Notes: a model not told the origin generated them from the letters alone. DNA of 6,248 nucleotides from an uncultured Oxalobacteraceae bacterium (GCA_946478765.1 CAMLDH010000235.1:1-6248), one strand, 5' to 3'. Positions 1-6,144 are shown, counted from the first letter of the stretch. Made by a program: numbers and translations.

Positions 1-55
1 AATTTTCATCGGAACGGCGGAGAGGGTTATACGGGATTGGTTATGCGCCCATCTC
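1..55. other. Short stretch downstream of nasA, no supported gene
   Basis: These 55 bases follow the nasA stop codon (TAG, 56-58, minus strand). The stop overlaps a Shine-Dalgarno-like TAGGAG that is followed at once by an ATG, but that frame closes after three codons (ATG GGC GCA TAA), so no gene is called. A second minus-strand ATG lies at 9-7 and runs off the window edge as ATG AAA ATT. It could open the next operon gene but has no visible ribosome binding site. No terminator is seen, so the operon may continue beyond the window. Confidence 0.4.
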
Positions 56-2932
56 CTATGCCGCCTTCACCGCCCCCTGCCGCGCAACAATCATCTTCTT
101 CAACTCCGGCACACATGACCCGCAATTCGTGCCGCACTTGAGCTTCCCCTGCAGCGACGCCAGCATCGCTTCCGACGATCCGTAATTGACCATATCCTGC
201 GCCGCCAGCACCGCGGCAATTTCCGTCTCTGCAACGTTAAGACAAGTGCATACAATCCGCCCGCGGGCCTTGAACCCTTCCGGCGCCTTGGTCGACGGCA
301 TCAACAGCATGCGTCCCAGCGCCGCCACCGGCAACTCGCCTTCCAGATATTCCTTCAACCAATGCTCGGCCGACGTATCGCCGGCCAGCGACACTGCCGC
401 CAGCTTGCCGCCCTCGACCAGGATATGGCGCGCATTGCCGCGCCGGGTATCGTCGTAGCGCAACACGCTGGCGCCCGCAATGCCAAACCGCGCTTCGATC
501 TCTTTCGTCAATTCGGCGGAGGCAGGGTAATCGTCGGCCGCCCGGAATAGCACGCCCACCTTGTCGCGGCCAAATAGCGTGCACGATGCATAGGCAAACT
601 TGCGCATGCAAGGCCGCAAGGAAGACTGCAGCGCAAGCACGTGCGACTCATCGATCCAGCCGAATACCAGAAAGCGCCACGGCAATTCCGCCTTCAACAG
701 TTTCACCGCCGCGTGCTTCAACTCGGGTTGCTTCGAACTCGGGTCCAGCACCGGCAAGGTCAAGGTATTGACGCCATACGTCGCGCCGTCCGCATGGCCG
801 CGCCCCGACACATATTCTTCACCCCAATGCATGCCGATGAACGCCTGGCCGCCGCGCATATCGTCGCCGGCCACGACCGGCAGGATTTGCGAACCGCGCT
901 TACTGGTCACATGCACCAGATCGCCGTTCTTGAACAAGCGCCGGTCCATGTCGGTCTGCGCCAGCACGATGGCCGGTTCCGCCGCGTGCGCAAATAATTG
1001 CGCGACGGTGCCGGTGCGGCTCATGCCATGCCACTGGTCGCGCAGGCGCCCGGTCGTCAGGCGAAACGGGAAACGTGCATCGACCGGTTCCGCCACCGGC
1101 TTGTACACCGTATTGACGAATTTCGCGCGGCCGCTGGCAGTCGGAAAAATGCCGTCTTCATACAAGCGCTTCTTGCCACTCTCCGCACCTTCCGGAAACG
1201 GCCATTGCTGCGGCCCCTGCTCTTCCAGAATCCGGAACGACAGGCCGGTGATGTCGAGGTCGCGCCCGCGCGTCGATTCGCGATGCTCGTTCCAGATTTC
1301 TTCGGTGCTCGAAAATGGAAAAAGCGTCTTCGTCTTGCCCATCACCGCTTCGAGCCTGCGCGCAAAGTCGATCACAATTTCCCAGTCGTGCCGTGTCTCG
1401 GCAGGCTTACCCAGCACCGGCTTGAAACGCGTGATGCGGCGTTCCGAGTTGGTGACGGTGCCTTCCTTTTCGCTCCAGGTCGTCGCCGGCAGCAGCACGT
1501 CGGCGTAATCGACCGTCGCGGTCGTCTTGTACGCTTCCTGCACGATCACGAGTTCGGCTTTTTCCAGCGCCTCGCGCACCAGCTTCTGATCCGGCAGCGA
1601 TTGGGCCGGGTTGGTGCAGGCAATCCACAAGATCTTGATGTCGCCGGCGCGCACCGCTTCGAACATTTCAACCGCAGTCTTGCCCGGCTTGGACGGCACG
1701 TCGTCGACGCCCCACAACTTCGCGACTTCGGCGCGATGTTCGGGATTGGCAAGGTCGCGATGGGCCGATAGCAGGTTCGCCATGCCGCCGACTTCGCGTC
1801 CGCCCATCGCATTCGGCTGTCCGGTCAATGAGAACGGTCCCGCGCCCGGCTTGCCGATCTGATGCGTGGCCAGGTGCAGGTTGATCAGCGATGCATTTTT
1901 CGCGGTGCCGGATGACGACTGGTTCAAGCCCTGGCAATACAGCGACAGCGCCGCCTTCGATGTGCCGAACCAGCGTGCCGCCTGGATCAGGTCGTCCTCG
2001 CTGATGCCGCAGGTGTCGGCCACAAACTTCGGCGTGTAATCGCGCACCGTGCGCTTCAATTCCGCAAAGCCTTCGGTATGCGCCTCGATGTAGGCGGTAT
2101 CGATGAAATCTTCCCACAGGCAGATATGCAGCATGCCGTTGAACAGCGCGACGTCGGTGCCGGGCAGGATCGGCAGGAACAGGTCCGCCTCGCGCGCTGT
2201 ATCGGTGCGGCGTGGGTCGGCGACGATCACTTTCAGTTTCGGATTTTTCTTGCGTGCGTCTTCGATGCGGCGATAGAGGATCGGATGCGCATAGGCGGTA
2301 TTCGAGCCGACGATGAAAATCAGTTCGGCCAGATCGATATCCTCATAGCACGCAGGCGGCGCATCGGCGCCCAGCGTCTGCTTGTAGCCGGCCACCGCGC
2401 TCGACATGCACAGGCGCGAATTGGTATCGATATTGTTGGTGCCGATCAGCCCTTTGGCGAGTTTGTTGAAGACGTAATAGTCTTCCGTCAGCAGTTGACC
2501 CGATATGTAAAAGCCGACGCTGTCGGGCCCATGCTCGCGTATCGTGTCGGCAAATTTTTTCGTGATGGAATCGAGCGTCGTGTCCCATGATGCGCGTTCG
2601 CGCGGCAGACCGCGTGACACGCGCAGCTCCGGATACAGTGCACGCGCCTGCTGCTGCAACGCCGGTCGCGCCGACAGGTGCAGTGTGCTGCCTTTGGTGC
2701 ATAGCCGGCCAAAGTTGGCGGGATGGTCCGGGTCGCCGCGTACGCCTGTGACTTTTTCACCGTCCGACTGGACGATGACGCCGCAGCCTACACCGCAATA
2801 GCAACAGGTGGCTTTGGTTTCGGTCAACGCTTGCGCATCGCCGACAAGGGTGGGGTCTGGGATAGTCAATTGCACGTTTTTCTGGAGATTGGTTGGCAGG
2901 CGCTTGTATTCCCTAAACCCTCTCCCCCGCAT
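56..2932 (-). CDS. nasA: Assimilatory nitrate reductase, large molybdenum subunit (NasA type)
   Basis: Catalyses two-electron reduction of nitrate to nitrite in the cytoplasm, feeding NirBD. Seen in the 958-residue frame: an N-terminal [4Fe-4S] motif (C43, C46, C50, C78), the molybdopterin oxidoreductase core (about 90-500) with the likely Mo-ligand Cys C175 in SRLCMSSA, a molybdopterin-dinucleotide-binding domain (about 620-745), a NirB-like segment (about 776-880), and a C-terminal BFD-type [2Fe-2S] domain (C895, C897, C937, C940, plus C933). No twin-arginine signal is seen, which argues for the cytoplasmic assimilatory enzyme rather than periplasmic NapA. It is longer than the Klebsiella-type NasA of about 870 residues. 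The start is uncertain. The only ATG (2932) lies inside a palindromic repeat, has no Shine-Dalgarno, and gives an N-terminus of repeat-derived character (MRGRG). A GTG at 2875 is a plausible alternative, also without a clear ribosome binding site. Function is highly confident; the electron donor is not visible. Confidence 0.95.
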   Translation of the reverse strand: MRGRGFREYKRLPTNLQKNVQLTIPDPTLVGDAQALTETKATCCYCGVGCGVIVQSDGEKVTGVRGDPDHPANFGRLCTKGSTLHLSARPALQQQARALYPELRVSRGLPRERASWDTTLDSITKKFADTIREHGPDSVGFYISGQLLTEDYYVFNKLAKGLIGTNNIDTNSRLCMSSAVAGYKQTLGADAPPACYEDIDLAELIFIVGSNTAYAHPILYRRIEDARKKNPKLKVIVADPRRTDTAREADLFLPILPGTDVALFNGMLHICLWEDFIDTAYIEAHTEGFAELKRTVRDYTPKFVADTCGISEDDLIQAARWFGTSKAALSLYCQGLNQSSSGTAKNASLINLHLATHQIGKPGAGPFSLTGQPNAMGGREVGGMANLLSAHRDLANPEHRAEVAKLWGVDDVPSKPGKTAVEMFEAVRAGDIKILWIACTNPAQSLPDQKLVREALEKAELVIVQEAYKTTATVDYADVLLPATTWSEKEGTVTNSERRITRFKPVLGKPAETRHDWEIVIDFARRLEAVMGKTKTLFPFSSTEEIWNEHRESTRGRDLDITGLSFRILEEQGPQQWPFPEGAESGKKRLYEDGIFPTASGRAKFVNTVYKPVAEPVDARFPFRLTTGRLRDQWHGMSRTGTVAQLFAHAAEPAIVLAQTDMDRRLFKNGDLVHVTSKRGSQILPVVAGDDMRGGQAFIGMHWGEEYVSGRGHADGATYGVNTLTLPVLDPSSKQPELKHAAVKLLKAELPWRFLVFGWIDESHVLALQSSLRPCMRKFAYASCTLFGRDKVGVLFRAADDYPASAELTKEIEARFGIAGASVLRYDDTRRGNARHILVEGGKLAAVSLAGDTSAEHWLKEYLEGELPVAALGRMLLMPSTKAPEGFKARGRIVCTCLNVAETEIAAVLAAQDMVNYGSSEAMLASLQGKLKCGTNCGSCVPELKKMIVARQGAVKAA

Positions 2933-2943
2933 GCGGGAGAGGG
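2918..2943. repeat. Palindromic intergenic repeat / stem-loop after nirD
   Basis: A perfect 9-bp inverted repeat, CCCTCTCCC (2918-2926) against GGGAGAGGG (2935-2943), encloses an 8-nt loop CCGCATGC. It resembles the CCCTCTCCC...GGGAGAGGG palindromes that are scattered between genes in many proteobacteria (recollection, not searched). On the transcript it begins about 6 nt after the nirD stop. There is no U tract behind it, so it is not a standard intrinsic terminator. It could protect the upstream mRNA or lower nasA expression. It also contains the only possible nasA ATG. Confidence 0.75.
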
Positions 2944-2949
2944 GACACG

Positions 2950-3303
2950 TCAGGCAGCGGCGATGCCGACTGCCAGCGAATTCAATTCATCCTCGTCCAG
3001 ATAAACCTGTCCATCCTCCACTTTCACGCTGAATTTTTGCGTGCAACCTTCATCCGGCGCAGTCGCGCAACCGGAATCGAGTTGAATGTTCCAGTTGTGC
3101 AGCGGGCATGCCACGCGCTCGCCGAACACGATGCCTTGCGACAGCGGTCCGCCCTTGTGCGGGCAGCGGTCCAGCAGTGCGAAAATCTTGTCTTCGCTGT
3201 TGCGGAAAATCGCGACGTCGGGCTTCACTGCCCGATTGACGACCCGTGCGCCCAGCACGGGGATGTCTGCGACGTTGCAGACGGCCTTCCATTGTTGCGA
3301 CAT
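2950..3303 (-). CDS. nirD: Nitrite reductase (NADH) small subunit, Rieske-type NirD
   Basis: Small partner subunit of the cytoplasmic NADH-dependent nitrite reductase; in studied members it is needed for full NirB activity. The 117-residue protein is one Rieske [2Fe-2S] fold with the binding boxes C47-x-H49 (CPHKGG) and C66-x2-H69 (CPLHNW), separated by 16 residues. All four ligands are present, unlike some enterobacterial NirD proteins that have lost them. Length is normal (about 105-120). The ATG start is supported by the Shine-Dalgarno AGAGGA (3310-3315), six bases upstream. That site overlaps the TAG stop of the preceding 40-codon ORF, and the gap between the two genes is only 10 nt, so translation is probably coupled. 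nasA follows after a stem-loop. The C-terminal tail, rich in acidic then small residues (about 103-117), has no obvious function. Confidence 0.96.
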   Translation of the reverse strand: MSQQWKAVCNVADIPVLGARVVNRAVKPDVAIFRNSEDKIFALLDRCPHKGGPLSQGIVFGERVACPLHNWNIQLDSGCATAPDEGCTQKFSVKVEDGQVYLDEDELNSLAVGIAAA

Positions 3304-3313
3304 TGCTTATCCT

Positions 3314-3436
3314 CTATTTGAGTTGGTATATGTGGACCGGTACGGCTCGCTTGGGTGACGCATGAAACACGCAGGCATTGATGATGATGGCGGTGGCGAC
3401 TACCGTCATCACGGCTGCAATCAGATAGAGTTTCAT
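3314..3436 (-). CDS. Small single-span membrane protein between nirB and nirD (unrecognised)
   Basis: A 40-residue ORF that standard length cut-offs would miss. The protein begins MKLYLIAAVMTVVATAI, and residues about 3-24 form one continuous hydrophobic helix, long enough to span the membrane. A short tail (about 25-40) follows with K29, R30 and K40. The start is strongly supported: TAGGAG (3442-3447) sits 5 nt before the ATG. The TAG stop overlaps the nirD Shine-Dalgarno, with nirD starting 10 nt later, as expected for a translated, coupled cistron. A cysteine at 22 preceded by I-N-A only weakly resembles a lipobox, because N at -2 is unusual, so a lipoprotein is possible but less likely. 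I do not recognise the family. Inferred possibilities are a membrane tether or regulator of NirBD or of nitrate/nitrite uptake, or a leader peptide whose translation opens the nirD site. Comparison with relatives would decide. Confidence 0.7.
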   Translation of the reverse strand: MKLYLIAAVMTVVATAIIINACVFHASPKRAVPVHIYQLK

Positions 3437-3441
3437 ATGCG

Positions 3442-3447
3442 CTCCTA
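3442..3447 (-). promoter_or_regulatory. Ribosome binding site of the 40-codon ORF
   Basis: The minus strand reads TAGGAG, then CGCAT, then ATG. This is a near-ideal Shine-Dalgarno with 5-nt spacing. It is the main evidence that the small ORF between nirB and nirD is translated, since no other start codon lies at a useful distance from it. Confidence 0.7.
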
Positions 3448-3466
3448 CGATGATTACGCAGTCAAC

Positions 3467-3490
3467 TCCTTCCCCCTGGCAGGGGAAGGA
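3467..3490. repeat. Inverted repeat / stem-loop just after nirB
   Basis: A perfect 9-bp inverted repeat, TCCTTCCCC (3467-3475) against GGGGAAGGA (3482-3490), with a 6-nt loop. On the operon transcript it starts 5 nt after the nirB stop codon. No U run follows, so full termination is unlikely. A role as a 3'-end stabiliser for a processed nirB message, or as a partial attenuator before the small ORF and nirD, is inference. Its CCCC/GGGG core resembles the palindrome after nirD, but the arms differ, so it may not belong to the same repeat family. Confidence 0.65.
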
Positions 3491-3495
3491 ATCGA

Positions 3496-5934
3496 TCAGA
3501 CCGTCAGCGGCGCAAACTGCCGCTCGTCGAGCAGCGCCTTTTCCGGTTCATGCCACGGATCGGGCTCGCCGTCGAGCGAGAACAGCAGGCGCTCGTACAA
3601 TGTCTTGCGGTTTTCGGCATCGTCCACGACCTTCTTCTTCACGTAGTCAAGGCCGACACGTCCGACGTAATGCACGGTGCGCTCCAGATACCAACCTTCT
3701 TCGCGATAAAGCTGCAGGAAGGCTCCAGAATACTCCAATACTTCTTCGTGCGTTTTGACCTTCACGAAAAATTCCGCGACCTCGGTCTTGATGCCGCCGT
3801 TGCCGGCCACGTACAGTTCCCAGCCGGAATCGACACCGATCACGCCGACGTCCTTGATGCCGGATTCCGCGCAATTGCGCGGGCAGCCCGATACCGCGAT
3901 CTTGACCTTGTGCGGCGCATACATGCGCCACAATGCCCGTTCCAGCTGCTGCCCCATCAGCGTCGAATCCTGAGTGCCGAAGCGGCACCATTCGGAACCG
4001 ACACAGGTTTTCACGGTGCGCAAGGCTTTCGCGTAGGCATGGCCGCTCGGCATGCCGAGGTCTTGCCATACCGCGCGCAAATCCTCTTTTTTCACGCCGA
4101 GCAAATCGATGCGCTGGCCGCCGGTGACTTTCACGGTCGGAATCTTGAACTTGTCGACCACGTCGGCGATGCGGCGCAATTCGGATGCATTGGTTTCGCC
4201 GCCCCACATGCGCGGGATCACGGAATACGTGCCGTCCTTCTGGATGTTCGCATGCGCGCGCTCATTGATGAAGCGCGATTGCGGATCGTCTTTCGCCTCA
4301 TGCGGCCAAGTCGAAATCAGGTAGTAGTTGATCGCCGGCCGGCAAGTCGCGCAGCCGTTCGGCGTGCGCCATTCCATGAATTCCATGGTGGATGCAATCG
4401 TCAGCAGCTTGTTGACCTTGATCGCATCGCGCACTTCCTGATGCGTGCGGTCGGTGCAGCTGCACAAGGGCTTGGCTTTGCTCGACGTCGAATAGTCGCC
4501 GCCGGCAGTCGCCATGATGATCTGCTCGACGAGACCCGTGCAGGAGCCGCAGGACGCCGACGCCTTGGTGTGCTTGCGCACGTCTTCCAGCGTAAACAAA
4601 CCCTTTTCCTTGATTGCGGTGACGATAGTGCCTTTGCAGACGCCGTTGCAGCCGCACACTTCGGCGTTGTCCGGCATCGCGGCCGCCTTGGTGAAGCCTT
4701 CGTGACCGCTGTCGCCGGGCCGGCCGGTATTGGATTCGCCGAACATCAGCGTATCGCGGATCTCGCCGATATCCTTGCCTTCGCGCAGCAGCTTGAAGTA
4801 CCAGCTGCCATCGACGGTGTCGCCATACAGGCAGGCGCCGACCAGCTTGTCGCCCTTGATCACCAGTTTCTTGTACACGCCGCCTATCGGATCGGACAGC
4901 ACGATTTCTTCGGTGCCTTCGCCGCCCATGAATTCGCCGGCCGAAAACAGATCGATGCCGGTCACCTTCAGCTTGGTCGACGTGACCGAGCCCTGATAGC
5001 GGCCGATGCCGAAATTGGCCAGGTGGTTGGCGCACACTTTCGCCATTTCGAACAAGGGCGCGACCAGGCCGTAGGCGGTGCCGCGATGGTTCACGCATTC
5101 GCCGACGGCGTAGATGCGCGGGTCGTAGGTTTGCATGGTGTCGTTGACGACGATGCCGCGGTTGCAGTACAGGCCGGCCGATTCGGCCAGCGTGGTGTTG
5201 GGGCGAATGCCGACCGCCATCACCACCAGTTGCGCCGGGACTTCAAGGCCATCGGTGAAGCGGATTGCCTTTACATGGCCGTTCTCGTCGCCGACGATTT
5301 CCTTGGTATTTTTATCGAGCAGGAAGTTGAGGCCGCGGTCTTCCAGCGATTTCTGCAGCATCTTGCCCGCGACCGGATCGAGCTGACGCTCCATCAGCCA
5401 GGTCGGCAGATGCACGACGGTGACGTCCATGCCGCGCAGTTTCAGGCCGTTGGCCGCTTCCAGGCCCAGCAGCCCGCCGCCGATGACGATCGCGTGCTTG
5501 TGCACCTGCGCCGCTTCGATCATCGCATTGGTGTCGTGGATGTCGCGGTACGAGATCACGCCTTGCAGGTCTTTGCCGGGCACCGGCAGCAGGAACGGAT
5601 TGGAACCGGTCGCCATCAACAGGCGATCGTACTCCGCTGTCGTGCCGTCTTCCGCAATGACCTGGCGCTTCGCGCGATCGATCTTCGTGATTTTTTTGCC
5701 AAGATGGAGCGTGATATTGTTTTCCGCATACCAGTCGACATCGTTCAACATGATGTCCTTGATGGTCTGCTCGCCGGCCAGTACCGGCGACAGCAGGATA
5801 CGGTTGTAATTTGCGTATGGCTCGGCGCCGAATACGGTGATGTCGTAGACATCAGGGGCGATCTTGAGCAGCTCTTCGAGCGTGCGCACACCAGCCATGC
5901 CGTTACCGACCATGACCAACTTTAGCTTCTTCAT
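3496..5934 (-). CDS. nirB: Nitrite reductase (NADH) large subunit NirB
   Basis: Catalyses six-electron reduction of nitrite to ammonium with NADH in the cytoplasm, together with NirD. The 812 residues show, in order: an FAD-binding Rossmann motif (GNGMAG, 10-15), an NAD(P)H-binding motif (IGGGLLGLEA, 151-160), the second FAD motif (IYAVGEC, 274-280), a reductase C-terminal-like segment (about 318-400), a BFD-type [2Fe-2S] domain (C427, C429, C462, C465, with C433), a second CxC/CxxC set (C491, C493, C528, C531) that I recall as usual in this family, and the ferredoxin-like sulfite/nitrite reductase half domains. The siroheme/[4Fe-4S] ligands are C644, C650, C684 and C688 (TCVGSEWC and SGCPRNC). 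It appears complete; E. coli NirB is slightly longer (about 847). The start is fixed by GAAGGAG (5940-5946), 5 nt before the ATG. It is the first gene after the sigma-54-like promoter. A stem-loop begins 5 nt after its stop. Confidence 0.98.
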   Translation of the reverse strand: MKKLKLVMVGNGMAGVRTLEELLKIAPDVYDITVFGAEPYANYNRILLSPVLAGEQTIKDIMLNDVDWYAENNITLHLGKKITKIDRAKRQVIAEDGTTAEYDRLLMATGSNPFLLPVPGKDLQGVISYRDIHDTNAMIEAAQVHKHAIVIGGGLLGLEAANGLKLRGMDVTVVHLPTWLMERQLDPVAGKMLQKSLEDRGLNFLLDKNTKEIVGDENGHVKAIRFTDGLEVPAQLVVMAVGIRPNTTLAESAGLYCNRGIVVNDTMQTYDPRIYAVGECVNHRGTAYGLVAPLFEMAKVCANHLANFGIGRYQGSVTSTKLKVTGIDLFSAGEFMGGEGTEEIVLSDPIGGVYKKLVIKGDKLVGACLYGDTVDGSWYFKLLREGKDIGEIRDTLMFGESNTGRPGDSGHEGFTKAAAMPDNAEVCGCNGVCKGTIVTAIKEKGLFTLEDVRKHTKASASCGSCTGLVEQIIMATAGGDYSTSSKAKPLCSCTDRTHQEVRDAIKVNKLLTIASTMEFMEWRTPNGCATCRPAINYYLISTWPHEAKDDPQSRFINERAHANIQKDGTYSVIPRMWGGETNASELRRIADVVDKFKIPTVKVTGGQRIDLLGVKKEDLRAVWQDLGMPSGHAYAKALRTVKTCVGSEWCRFGTQDSTLMGQQLERALWRMYAPHKVKIAVSGCPRNCAESGIKDVGVIGVDSGWELYVAGNGGIKTEVAEFFVKVKTHEEVLEYSGAFLQLYREEGWYLERTVHYVGRVGLDYVKKKVVDDAENRKTLYERLLFSLDGEPDPWHEPEKALLDERQFAPLTV

Positions 5935-5939
5935 TAAAG

Positions 5940-5946
5940 CTCCTTC
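5940..5946 (-). promoter_or_regulatory. nirB ribosome binding site
   Basis: The minus strand reads GAAGGAG followed by CTTTA and ATG. This strong Shine-Dalgarno with 5-nt spacing settles the nirB start. The FAD motif begins ten residues later, as expected for this fold. Confidence 0.85.
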
Positions 5947-5997
5947 AATTTGTTGAGGACAGAGCGGACCGCGTAGATGGGGCCGCCCAGGCTATCG

Positions 5998-6048
5998 CTA
6001 CCCATTTTGTCCCGAATCATGCAAATTCGGCTTCGCCATTAAAGCCAT
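5998..6048 (-). CDS. Possible 16-codon leader peptide ORF upstream of nirB
   Basis: An ATG at 6048 (second in-frame ATG at 6039) opens a 16- or 13-codon frame ending at TAG (5998-6000), inside the predicted nirB leader. The peptide starts MALMAKPNLHDSG and has no obvious motif. An AGGG lies 9 nt before the first ATG, a weak and distant Shine-Dalgarno almost at the predicted mRNA end. Both ATGs sit in a tandem repeat. A chance ORF of this size is common, so this is only a candidate. Confidence 0.15.
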   Translation of the reverse strand: MALMAKPNLHDSGQNG

Positions 6049-6052
6049 TAAA
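6035..6052. repeat. Tandem 9-bp direct repeat in the nirB leader
   Basis: Two exact adjacent copies of GCCATTAAA (plus strand, 6035-6043 and 6044-6052) lie just downstream of the predicted transcription start. On the minus strand each reads TTTAATGGC. The related string GCTTTAATG recurs over the nirB start codon (5932-5940). The repeat could be a small binding site or a slippage product; no known operator is recognised in it. Confidence 0.5.
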
Positions 6053-6072
6053 AAATGCCCTGCAACTGTATG

Positions 6073-6089
6073 AGCAAAAGCAATGCCAG
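6073..6089 (-). promoter_or_regulatory. Predicted sigma-54 (-24/-12) promoter of the nirB operon
   Basis: The minus strand reads CTGGCATTGCTTTTGCT. Against the sigma-54 consensus YTGGCACG-N4-TTGCW it matches every defined base except the CG at the sixth and seventh positions after the leading pyrimidine. The invariant GG (6086-6087) and GC (6074-6075) are exactly 10 nt apart. The predicted start is near 6062, giving a leader of about 128 nt. Sigma-54 promoters need an enhancer-binding activator, and an NtrC-like dyad lies upstream, so nitrogen-limitation control is the natural inference. Confidence 0.75.
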
Positions 6090-6105
6090 ACTGCCGCAGC
6101 GCACA

Positions 6106-6111
6106 TGCACC
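6106..6111. promoter_or_regulatory. NtrC-like half-site, promoter proximal
   Basis: TGCACC on the plus strand (GGTGCA on the minus) matches one arm of the NtrC consensus TGCACC-N5-GGTGCA. The opposite arm (6117-6122) is poor. Taken as a 17-bp site its centre is 6114, about 22 bp from the full dyad. A half-site of this size can occur by chance; its position next to the full site is the argument for it. Confidence 0.35.
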
Positions 6112-6127
6112 AATAAAAAGGCGTTTT

Positions 6128-6144
6128 CGCACCACCGCGGTGCG
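6128..6144. promoter_or_regulatory. NtrC-like binding site (17-bp dyad)
   Basis: CGCACC-N5-GGTGCG is a perfect 6-bp inverted repeat with 5-nt spacing. It differs from the enteric NtrC consensus TGCACC-N5-GGTGCA only in the outermost base of each arm. Its centre (6136) is about 74 bp upstream of the predicted sigma-54 start, a little close but workable for an enhancer-binding protein. The alternative is a hairpin of a transcript terminator, but no gene has been identified for it to serve. Confidence 0.55.

Larger units (their letters stand above)
5935..6062 (-). other. nirB mRNA leader (about 130 nt), with possible small hairpins
   Basis: If transcription starts about 12 nt downstream of the -12 element (near 6062), nirB has a leader of about 128 nt. 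Near its 5' end, one hairpin pairs GGCTT (6042-6046) with AAGCC (6029-6033). A second pairs CCGAAT (6025-6030) with ATTCGG (6012-6017), and it shares two bases (6029-6030) with the first, so the two may compete. A further weak GC-rich pairing (TGGG with CCCA, about 5977-5988) lies nearer the gene. No hairpin is followed by a U tract, so no intrinsic terminator and no clear antitermination leader can be called. The length leaves room for post-transcriptional control by an RNA-binding regulator; this is inference. Confidence 0.4.

Noticed and set aside
600..1771. Plus-strand open frames opposite nasA (302 and 257 codons)
   Set aside because: They lie fully inside nasA, lack domain signals, and have the composition expected of antisense frames in GC-rich DNA.
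3437..3466. TTGACT near 3460 as the -35 of an internal promoter before the small ORF
   Set aside because: No acceptable -10 hexamer occurs about 17 nt downstream on the minus strand.
3467..3490. Intrinsic terminator after nirB
   Set aside because: The stem-loop is strong but no U tract follows, and genes of the same pathway continue immediately downstream.
3550..5925. Very long plus-strand open frame (791 codons) opposite nirB
   Set aside because: It is a shadow of the GC-rich nirB codons. The translation is rich in H, R, A, D and V with no recognisable domain, while the minus strand encodes a complete NirB with all cofactor motifs.
5999..6005. NarL-type heptamer TACCCAT in the leader
   Set aside because: A single match to a degenerate 7-mer, downstream of the inferred transcription start and without a paired site, is expected by chance.
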